Made by a program: the position numbers and the translations under genes. From NCBI RefSeq assembly GCF_044762855.1, contig NZ_JBIWFB010000001.1, positions 62,001-126,000 on the forward strand: a stretch of 64,000 nucleotides of DNA, given 5' to 3'. Shown one piece after another: positions 44,637 through 51,584 of the stretch (within the stretch, counting starts at the first letter, position 1; every line of letters begins with the position of its first letter). Origin of the DNA: Psychrobacillus sp044762855. Lineage in GTDB: Bacteria > Bacillota > Bacilli > Bacillales_A > Planococcaceae. A model generated the notes under the pieces. The model saw nothing but the letters and a program-made list of their open reading frames with translations, ran no database searches and was not told the DNA's origin.

Positions 44637-44966
44637 TACTAGTAATACGTTGATACTAGATAGAAAAGGAACGCTTCCTTTCAATCAAAAAGGTGAAAAT
44701 ACGATAGAGAAGGACTGAGCAGCCAAAATTGTATCTTTGGCTGCTTTTATCTAGATAGGAAAGTGGCTATTCTTTTGTTCTCAAAAGCTTTAGCACTTTG
44801 ATTACTTATGCTTTTGGAGTGTGACGGACGAACGCATCCCTACACATAAAGAAATCTCGGATAATGGTGTAGAACTCACTTTCGTTCAAAGCACTACAAA
44901 AGCATTTAAACATAGAGTGCTCTGAGTCACCATAATCATAGTATTCAATTTATTGGATAATTTTAT
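44637..44966 (+). other. gene-free stretch with a gene-tail remnant
   Basis: Directly after copy D an open frame ending KGTLPFNQKGENTIEKD with stop at 44716-44718 is followed by a good terminator. This looks like the last codons of a lost gene. The rest, to the rsbY-like stop, contains nothing I recognise. Confidence 0.3.
44718..44750 (+). terminator. orphan terminator
   Basis: AGCAGCCAAA (44718-44727) and TTTGGCTGCT (44736-44745) with TTT after it. No intact gene ends before it. Confidence 0.7.
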
Positions 44967-46109
44967 CTAATTAACAGGCGTGTTTGTTTTAATCATTAAT
45001 AAGCAGATATCATCTTTTTGATTGGACTGATTAATATCGCTGAGAATCGTTTCGAATAGACATTCATCATCTTTCCATTCTTGCAAAGTGATTGATTGTA
45101 ACTTATCAATGGTTTCCATTTCATCAATGGCTTCTGACTCGAGTATACCGTCTGTGTAAAGTAATAGTTGGATATCATTTTTGTAAGAAACGAAAGACTT
45201 CTTTACATGAATATCGTCAAACAAACCAACTGCACAAGCTCCTCTTTCCATCGTATGAAGTGTTCCATCAATACGTAGGAATCCCGGTGGATGCCCTGCA
45301 TTTACATATTCTATTTCTTGTTTTTCCGTATCAATAATTAGATAGATTGCGGTGAAATAATAATTAAGATTGTTTTTATTATGTAAAGATGTCATATAAC
45401 GATTTAATTCTTTAATGACAAGTATTGGATCTTCTAAGTTTTTTATCGCATCTCTTAAAACAGAAGAGATGAACATACTAACAAGAGAAGCACTAATACC
45501 GTGCCCCATCATATCAAAAAGAATAATACCATATCTCTGATCACTGAATTTATGCCAGTGGTACATATCTCCGGAAAGGTTATCAGAAGGACAATGAGAT
45601 ACTTGAATGCTTAAATGCTTATCAATAATAGAGTCATTTAAGAGACTGCCTTGCACTTGCATGGCAAGTAATAAGTCTTCCTGCATCTTCGCTTCTTGCT
45701 CGTTATTTCGGTCTTTTTCAAATTTCAGTCTTAAAGCGAGTCGAATTCTTGCTAAAAACTCTAATTTATCAATTGGTTTAGTAACATAATCAGTTCCTCC
45801 GACGTCAAATGCTTCTACTAGATGTTTAGAGTCATTTAAAGCGGTAAGGAAAATAATGGGTATCTCTTTTAATCTATCAATTTGTTGAATACGTCGACAG
45901 GCTTCGATGCCATCAATTTTTGGCATCATTATATCTAATAGTATAAGGTCAACCTTTGGGACAGGTGCTGCTGGCTCATCCATTCTTAAGTACTGGAAAA
46001 GTTCTTCTGCTGAATTCAAAGGATGACAATTTTCATAACCTGATTTTTTAAGGATACTTTCAATTACAAATAAATTTACTGAATTATCATCTACCATTAG
46101 AATTGTCAT
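44967..46109 (-). CDS. rsbY: response regulator with PP2C phosphatase domain, RsbY-like
   Basis: A 380-residue protein with an N-terminal receiver domain (MTILMVDDNSVNLF; phospho-Asp in LILLDIMMPKIDG; TDYVTKP) and a C-terminal SpoIIE/RsbU-type serine phosphatase (ILFDMMGHGISASLVSMF, YVNAGHPPG, LLYTDGILESEA). ATG 46109 is preferred over 46130, since AGAGG precedes it. Such REC-PP2C proteins dephosphorylate RsbV to free sigma-B; in B. cereus RsbY is phosphorylated by RsbK. It lies convergent to the RsbK/RsbM-like genes. rsbV, rsbW and sigB are not in this window. Confidence 0.85.
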   Translation of the reverse strand: MTILMVDDNSVNLFVIESILKKSGYENCHPLNSAEELFQYLRMDEPAAPVPKVDLILLDIMMPKIDGIEACRRIQQIDRLKEIPIIFLTALNDSKHLVEAFDVGGTDYVTKPIDKLEFLARIRLALRLKFEKDRNNEQEAKMQEDLLLAMQVQGSLLNDSIIDKHLSIQVSHCPSDNLSGDMYHWHKFSDQRYGIILFDMMGHGISASLVSMFISSVLRDAIKNLEDPILVIKELNRYMTSLHNKNNLNYYFTAIYLIIDTEKQEIEYVNAGHPPGFLRIDGTLHTMERGACAVGLFDDIHVKKSFVSYKNDIQLLLYTDGILESEAIDEMETIDKLQSITLQEWKDDECLFETILSDINQSNQKDDICLLMIKTNTPVN

Positions 46110-46236
46110 CTCTAAATATCCTCTTTTCATATAAATCTTTATTCTTTATATGATAGAACATAATGAGGAGAACAATCAACTAAGTAGACTGAAAAGAGTT
46201 TATTTACTGAATAATCGCGACGCCTCGAGTTAGTCA

Positions 46237-46545
46237 TTAACTTTCCATTTTCACAGGAGCGGGGTACTTCAAAGCATTTTTTATCATCTTTTGTTGCGCA
46301 GCTTCTTTTAAATCAACACCTAATACGTTGGCAAGTTGTAGTAAATAAATAAAAACATCCGCCGCTTCATCTACAATTGCTTGCTTGTCTTTTTTTATTG
46401 CCTCTTCTGGTGACAGCCATTGAAAATGTTCTAGTAGTTCACTAGCTTCTAAAGAGACTGATATGGCAAGGCTCCGTGCATCATGGTTTCTACCCCAGCC
46501 CCGTTCCTCACAAAACATGAGTATTTCTTCTGTTAGTTCTTTCAT
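46237..46545 (-). CDS. MazG-like nucleotide pyrophosphohydrolase
   Basis: A 102-residue all-alpha NTP pyrophosphatase of the MazG/RS21-C6 (dCTPase) type. The metal-binding EExxE..ExxD helices are visible as SLEASELLEHFQW and DEAADVFIYLLQLANVLG. House-cleaning of non-canonical nucleotides is the general role. ATG 46545 follows GTGAGGAT. Lies immediately downstream of a truncated methyltransferase gene. Confidence 0.88.
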   Translation of the reverse strand: MKELTEEILMFCEERGWGRNHDARSLAISVSLEASELLEHFQWLSPEEAIKKDKQAIVDEAADVFIYLLQLANVLGVDLKEAAQQKMIKNALKYPAPVKMES

Positions 46546-46589
46546 ATTTTTATCCTCACTTCGCTAAAAATGTATATGTAGACATCGAT

Positions 46590-47054
46590 TTAACACATTC
46601 TTCGTTCCCATTTTTTAATTTTCTTCAATATATCATATAACTCTTCTGATGATTTCAAATACCAAGAGCAATGAGAAAGCACGATGAAATCAAAAGAGTT
46701 TTCGGGAAAATCGACTTCAGGCGAGAGAACATTCGTCTCAAAATCTACTTTGATACGATTCCCTAATTCTGATTTCTTTATAAAATCAATTGAATCACCT
46801 AAAGTAACAGGACTTCCATACGAAGGTGGAGCAATATCTATGCCGTGAACAAAACCAGCATCTCCAACTAAATAAGCCAGAGTTGCAGTTGTATCCCCTT
46901 GTCCACAGCCAATCTCTAACACTCTGCTTCCAAATTTGATATTCCAAAACCTTGCTAATTTCAATCTATGTTCTATTTGTACTCTTTGAATAGTTGTATC
47001 GATTTGATTTGTTGGCATACATTTAGCAATACTTTCTATAGTATGAGCATTCAT
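46590..47054 (-). pseudogene. class I SAM-dependent methyltransferase, C-terminally truncated
   Basis: Only the SAM-binding half of a methyltransferase (154 residues). Motif I VLEIGCGQGDTTATLAYL, motif II FVHGIDIA and motif IV SFDFIVLSHCSWYLKS are fine, but the protein stops at IKKWERRMC, just where the family continues into a second substrate-binding half of about 100 residues. The MazG gene's RBS begins 30 bases later, so the 3' half seems to have been lost by deletion. RBS AGGGGTG precedes ATG 47054. A short functional form cannot be ruled out. Confidence 0.6.
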
Positions 47055-47180
47055 TCCATCACCCCTAATTACTGTATTTTCACTTATGGAGCAGTCGTTC
47101 CTAAAGGACTTAGTTGATAATAATAAAATTATATGTGTATGAATTATTGTTGTAAATATTTGAATATTTCAGAAACAAAA

Positions 47181-47209
47181 TTGACTTTGAAAAGGGTTTC
47201 ATTTAAGCT
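47181..47209 (+). promoter_or_regulatory. promoter of the hxl-like operon with internal cre-like site
   Basis: TTGACT (47181-47186), 17 bp spacer, TAAGCT (47204-47209). The spacer contains TGAAAAGGGTTTCA (47188-47201), one mismatch from the CcpA cre consensus TGAAANCGNTTTCA, so glucose repression by promoter occlusion is plausible. Confidence 0.5.
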
Positions 47210-47215
47210 TTTTAC

Positions 47216-47251
47216 TAAACCGGTTTATTTAATTCGTATAAACGGTTAATA
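47216..47251 (+). promoter_or_regulatory. candidate operator after the hxl-like promoter
   Basis: A perfect 12 bp palindrome TAAACCGGTTTA (47216-47227) at the expected transcription start, and a related half-copy TATAAACGGTTAAT at 47238-47251. The CG-centred form is typical of LacI/GalR regulators, though no regulator gene adjoins. Confidence 0.5.
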
Positions 47252-47289
47252 GATTTGGATACATAGAAGAATAGGAGAAAGGGGATTAC

Positions 47290-47826
47290 ATGAATACTAT
47301 TTCAACCGTTCTAACAGAAATGAAGGAAGTTTTTACTAAAGTAAACGATAAAGAATATAGGCAATTAATAGATTTGTTTAAAAAGGATATTCGCTTTTTT
47401 TTCACTGGCGAAGGTAGATCTGGGCTTATTGCCAAAGTAATTGCCATGAGATTAATGCATAGCGGTAAAACTGTATTTGTTATTGGAGAAACAACTACTC
47501 CCGCAATTACGGAAAGGGACGCACTTATAGTCCTTTCAGGTTCGGGAAAGACGGCAAATACGTTAAATGTTTTAGAAAGTGCTTCAAAAGTAGGTGCACA
47601 AATCTTTATGATAACGACAAATACAGAAGTACTCGCTCAGTACAATGGATTATACATTCCAGCAGCAACAAAATACCGTTTACCAAATGAACCAGAAACG
47701 ATTCAACCTTTAGGCAATCAATTCGACCAAGCTGCCCATCTCATTTTAGATGCAGCCATTATCGATAGCCTTGATAGTTTGCAAACAAATGACATTTTGA
47801 AAAACAAACATAGCAATTTAGAATAG
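47290..47826 (+). CDS. 6-phospho-3-hexuloisomerase family SIS protein
   Basis: A 178-residue SIS-domain sugar isomerase similar to HxlB, which converts hexulose-6-phosphate to fructose-6-phosphate in the ribulose monophosphate pathway. Features: FFTGEGRSGLIAKVIAMRLMHSG, VLSGSGKTANTLNVLESA (phosphosugar-binding Ser-rich loop) and PLGNQFDQAAHLILDA with the catalytic-region residues. ATG 47290 follows AGGAGAAAGGGG. First gene of an operon with an Ldh2-family dehydrogenase and an HxlA-like gene. A role in a sugar-acid pathway rather than formaldehyde fixation is possible. Confidence 0.85.
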   Translation: MNTISTVLTEMKEVFTKVNDKEYRQLIDLFKKDIRFFFTGEGRSGLIAKVIAMRLMHSGKTVFVIGETTTPAITERDALIVLSGSGKTANTLNVLESASKVGAQIFMITTNTEVLAQYNGLYIPAATKYRLPNEPETIQPLGNQFDQAAHLILDAAIIDSLDSLQTNDILKNKHSNLE

Positions 47827-47836
47827 GAGATTGATT

Positions 47837-48847
47837 ATGTCCACAATTACAATAAATCATGAAGAAGCAAAGCAATATGCTATCAACAAATTAGTTGCAG
47901 CAGGTCTAATGGAATCCCACGCAGAAAAAGTAGCGGAAATTTTGATTCATGCTGATTTGAGAAACGTTAACTCTCATGGAGTACTAAGAACAGAACATTA
48001 TGTGAATCGCTTAAAGGCTGGAGGCATAAATCCAAACGCAAACATTACATTCAATCAAACAGCACCTTCAACTGGTATAGTAGATGGTGACAATGGCTTT
48101 GGACATGTCATCGGTGATTTTGCAATAGAAAAGGCAATACAAATGGCGAAGGAAAATGGTATTGGTATGGTTACAGTAATGAATAGTAGTCATTGTGGTG
48201 CACTAAGCTATTTCGTGCAAAAAGCAGCTGAAGCTAATTTAATAGGAATTGCCATGTCTCACACAGATAAAATTGTAGTTCCTTTTGGTGGAAAAAACTC
48301 TTTTTTAGGAACGAATCCAATTGCATATGGCATTCCCGCAAAGAAACATAAACCGTTCATCTTGGATATGGCAACGTCAACAGTAGCACTCGGAAAAGTG
48401 TTGCAACATAAGGAAGAAGGGAAATCTATTCCGGAAGGGTGGGGTGTCGATGAAAATGGACAAGCAGTAACAGATCCGGATAAAGTAGTTTCGCTAACAC
48501 CTTTTGGAGGACCAAAAGGATATGGATTATCACTTATAGTAGATATATTTTCAGGGTTGCTTGCAGGGGCAGCATTCGGTCCGCATATCGGAAAAATGTA
48601 TGAAGATTTAGATAAAAAACGCCATTTAGGGCATTATTTTTGTGTTTTCAATCCAACAAACTTTATAGACTTAGAAACATTCTTAGCTAGAATGGATCAA
48701 ATGATAGACGAATTGCATGAATCGGAGCCTGCTCCGGGATTTTCCAAAGTATACATACCAGGTGAAATCGAACAGCAAAATGAAGAGAACAATCTAGTGA
48801 ACGGAATTACAATTGCCAAGAGTGTTTATGATTATTTAACTGAATAA
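47837..48847 (+). CDS. Ldh2 (malate/L-lactate dehydrogenase) family oxidoreductase
   Basis: NAD(P)-dependent 2-hydroxyacid/2-ketoacid oxidoreductase of 336 residues in the YlbC/YiaK/AllD family. Signatures: NVNSHGVLRTEHYVNRLKAG with the catalytic-region His, DGDNGFGHVIG, SSHCGALSYFVQKA and PFGGPKGYGLSLIVDI. Family members reduce or oxidise malate, sulfolactate, ureidoglycolate, or 2,3-diketo-L-gulonate. ATG 47837 with AGGAG just upstream. Sits between hxlB-like and hxlA-like genes, an arrangement unlike the classic hxlAB formaldehyde operon. Confidence 0.88.
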   Translation: MSTITINHEEAKQYAINKLVAAGLMESHAEKVAEILIHADLRNVNSHGVLRTEHYVNRLKAGGINPNANITFNQTAPSTGIVDGDNGFGHVIGDFAIEKAIQMAKENGIGMVTVMNSSHCGALSYFVQKAAEANLIGIAMSHTDKIVVPFGGKNSFLGTNPIAYGIPAKKHKPFILDMATSTVALGKVLQHKEEGKSIPEGWGVDENGQAVTDPDKVVSLTPFGGPKGYGLSLIVDIFSGLLAGAAFGPHIGKMYEDLDKKRHLGHYFCVFNPTNFIDLETFLARMDQMIDELHESEPAPGFSKVYIPGEIEQQNEENNLVNGITIAKSVYDYLTE

Positions 48848-48900
48848 TTAATAGAGTAATATAATAATTACCACTGGATAGTAGGGGATGGAGGTGTCGA

Positions 48901-49548
48901 ATGAGTAATGTCAAAATTCAATTGGCTTTAGATCGTATGACGATAGAAGACTGTATAAACCTTGTTGATAAAACCAAGGATTATATCAACTGGATTGAAA
49001 TTGGAACGGGTGTTATAAAAGAATACGGGATGACTGCTGTCCGCAAAATGAGGGAACGTTTTCCTGAAAAAACAATTGTTGCTGACATGAAAACATGTGA
49101 TGCTGGACGACACGAAAGTTTACAAGCTTTCAACTCAGGTGCTAATGTTACGACGGTTATGGGCTTTTCTCCAAATGCCACCATAAAACAGTGCTTGGAA
49201 GTTGCTACTGAGCAAAATGGAGAAGTAATGATAGATTTACTCGGAATAGAAAACGCTGAGCGAGTAAGAGAAATTCACTCGCTTGGAGCTCGGCTTTTCT
49301 GTTTGCATGTCGGTAAAGACATGCAACAAGACGGAGTACTTGCGACGTCTTCATTATTAAAACTTGTTGAAGGATTGGATAATATTCAGATTGCAGTTGC
49401 TGGCGGAGTAAATGACGTAATCATGCCTAGCCTGATTAAAGCAGGCGTGGAAGTTATTATTGTTGGAAGTTTTATTACAGGTAGTACAAATCCAAAGATT
49501 AGCTCAACACTACTGTCTAATATTATTGATGAATACAAGCAGAGATAA
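48901..49548 (+). CDS. 3-hexulose-6-phosphate synthase family protein (HUMPS)
   Basis: A 215-residue TIM-barrel of the OMP decarboxylase/HUMPS family. The metal-site motif is ADMKTCDAG (HPS: ADxKTMDAG), and the end AVAGGVNDVIMPSLIKAGVEVIIVGSFITGS fits HPS better than 3-keto-gulonate-6-phosphate decarboxylase. HPS joins formaldehyde to ribulose-5-phosphate or runs in reverse. GGAGGTG precedes ATG 48901. Gene order with an Ldh2-family enzyme raises the option of a sugar-acid decarboxylase. No formaldehyde-generating gene is nearby. Confidence 0.85.
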   Translation: MSNVKIQLALDRMTIEDCINLVDKTKDYINWIEIGTGVIKEYGMTAVRKMRERFPEKTIVADMKTCDAGRHESLQAFNSGANVTTVMGFSPNATIKQCLEVATEQNGEVMIDLLGIENAERVREIHSLGARLFCLHVGKDMQQDGVLATSSLLKLVEGLDNIQIAVAGGVNDVIMPSLIKAGVEVIIVGSFITGSTNPKISSTLLSNIIDEYKQR

Positions 49549-49554
49549 TTTTCG

Positions 49555-49592
49555 AAGCCATTACTCAGTGAATTGAGTAATGGCTTTTGTTG
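49555..49592 (+). terminator. terminator after the HxlA-like gene
   Basis: AGCCATTACTCA (49556-49567) pairs with TGAGTAATGGCT (49574-49585) and runs into TTTGTTGTT. Confidence 0.85.
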
Positions 49593-49707
49593 TTCTAGCA
49601 GAGTGGAAAATTTAATACAAAAAAATTCACTCTTCTACTCCCATAAATTAGTATAATAAGATTTGTTGTAAGCGAGATATTTTAAAAGGACATAGGCAGG
49701 GATAAAG

Positions 49708-50841
49708 ATGAATTTACGATGGATTTTATTACTTATTTTTTTATTTCAGACAATCGTTAATGCGACAAGACCAGTTATTACATTATCAGCAGATGCATTT
49801 GGAGCATCTTTTGTTATTATAGGTATTTTAACGTCATCATTCGCATTTTTACCATTGATTTTTTCCATACATGCAGGAAAAATTATCGATAAATTCGGAG
49901 ATCGAATGCCAGTAGTTTTTGGTTTTACAGCTTCTATTGCAGGGATGATTGTTCCGGCGATATTTACAACTATATGGGCCTTATTTGCAAGCCAATTATT
50001 ACTTGGGCTCGCCAATATATGTATTCCTATAGCTTTGCAAAATTTGTTAGGTCACCAATCCACCGCTAGAAATAGAGATTATTTTTTTAGTATGTTTAGT
50101 CTATGCGTAGCTTTAGGAGCAGTAATTGGTCCTTTAGTAGGGGGTTATTTATCAGAACATATATCCTTTCAAATGGTTTACATTTTTTGTATAGTCATTG
50201 GTGTAATTTCTATTGTATTTTCCTTCCGAATTCCAAGGGCAGGTGAGAAGGTTGACAGACCACCTACTAAGTTAGTTGATTCGTTTAAACTTTTTGAAAA
50301 TCCACTTGTAAGAAAAGCGTTGTTTTCCAGTGCACTTGTTTTATATTCGAAAGATATTTTTGTCGCGTATTTCCCATTGTTAGGAAAGCAAATGCATTTA
50401 TCCACTTCTGCAATTGGTTGGATTATCGCATTGCAAGGACTCGCTACGATGTTTGTTCGCTTCATATTGCCGAAGCTCTTGGAAACGTATAAACGTGATA
50501 CTGTGTTGTTCATGTCGATTTTAGTTGCTGGCATAGCATTTCTTTTATTGCCATTTAGTCATTCGGTATACTTGATTGCTATATTTGCTATTGTGATGGG
50601 GCTTGGATTAGGCTGTGGTCAACCGATTTCCATGACGACTACCTATAATGCATCCCCGCCTGATCGAACTGGGGAGGTATTAGGACTGCGCATTGCGACG
50701 AATCGTTTTTCTCAGTTAATCGCCCCAACGTTTTTTGGGTTGATTGGTGGTTCGATAGGAATGGTGGGAATCTTTCTATTTAGTGGAGTGTTTTTAGTAG
50801 GAGGATCTTTGTTTTTTAGAAAACATCAGAATAATGAATAG
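49708..50841 (+). CDS. MFS transporter
   Basis: A 377-residue major facilitator with about 12 helices, no large loops and the typical motif GKIIDKFGDRMPVVFG between helices 2 and 3. Short cytoplasmic ends. It has its own region after a terminator, GCAGGGAT as RBS, and ATG 49708. Its position behind the hxl-like operon hints at import or export of that pathway's substrate, but it is separated by a terminator so linkage is loose. Group within MFS (YfkF/YfmO-like) uncertain. Confidence 0.8.
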   Translation: MNLRWILLLIFLFQTIVNATRPVITLSADAFGASFVIIGILTSSFAFLPLIFSIHAGKIIDKFGDRMPVVFGFTASIAGMIVPAIFTTIWALFASQLLLGLANICIPIALQNLLGHQSTARNRDYFFSMFSLCVALGAVIGPLVGGYLSEHISFQMVYIFCIVIGVISIVFSFRIPRAGEKVDRPPTKLVDSFKLFENPLVRKALFSSALVLYSKDIFVAYFPLLGKQMHLSTSAIGWIIALQGLATMFVRFILPKLLETYKRDTVLFMSILVAGIAFLLLPFSHSVYLIAIFAIVMGLGLGCGQPISMTTTYNASPPDRTGEVLGLRIATNRFSQLIAPTFFGLIGGSIGMVGIFLFSGVFLVGGSLFFRKHQNNE

Positions 50842-51018
50842 TTTATTGCAGATTAAAGAAGGTGACTTTTCATTCAAAGTAGAATGAAGAATCGCATTGT
50901 AGGGATAATTTGTAGTATAAGGTGACCCTGCTAGCCTCATGACTGCGACTCATGTGACCCGGCACGCTAAGGCAAATATATCAAAGCATATATATGAGAA
51001 GATTGCTCATTAAAAAAG

Positions 51019-51102
51019 CGCAACGCTCTAGTGATTACTCGCAACATTCCCATTCAAACACGCAACATTGTACGCCATTTGCGCAACGTTGACAAAGATG
51101 GG
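51019..51102 (-). repeat. 21 bp array type 2 in copy E, four units
   Basis: CGCAAC(G/A)(C/T)T units start at 51019, 51040, 51061 and 51082. One unit more than the matching array in copy B, which shows expansion or contraction by whole 21 bp steps. Confidence 0.85.
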
Positions 51103-51141
51103 CTATAATCATCTTTGTCTCAATCCAAGTAAACTTGCTAT

Positions 51142-51246
51142 TGTAAGAAATTAGTTGCTTTCATCGGCAATTTAGTTGCTCTCGTGTTGATTTTAATTGC
51201 TTTCGTACTGAAATTAGTTGCTTTCAATACCTATTTGATTGCCCTT
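51142..51246 (-). repeat. 21 bp array type 1 in copy E, five units
   Basis: Reverse-strand units end (GCTTTC, GCTCTC, GCTTTC, GCTTTC, GCCCTT) at 51162, 51183, 51204, 51225 and 51246, again exactly 21 bases apart. Confidence 0.85.
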
Positions 51247-51584
51247 AGCCATTCTTTGGAATTTATTAATTAATAACTACATAATTTTGGAATTTTGCAC
51301 GAAGGTTTGAGAACCTGCAAGAGCGTTAGCGACGTAGTGGCTCATCGCTCACCCGGCGGAAAGCGTACGACTGCAGGGAAAATCACAGCGGTCACTACGA
51401 CGCACTTTCCCTATAACACGTCATTGTTATTTTCGCTTCACTTAAAGTAAATTTGTTATTATGAAAAATAAGTGTTTTCAATGTCGGGTTTGTTTCCCTA
51501 AAGCAAAAGAGTTACTCTGAAAATAATTACTTTATGAATAAAAAAACCAGCACTTCCGCTTAGGAAGGCTGGTTTATTCTTATT

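Larger units (their letters stand above)
50899..51415 (-). repeat. dispersed MITE-like element, copy E (inverted orientation)
   Basis: A 517 bp copy in opposite orientation to the others: it begins with a degenerate end TGTAGGGATAATTTG and finishes with GACGCACTTTCCCTATA (51399-51415), the exact complement of the copy A left terminus. It holds both 21 bp arrays. With flanks it fills the 740 bp gap between the MFS gene and the GGDEF-EAL gene; nothing else is seen there. Confidence 0.8.
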
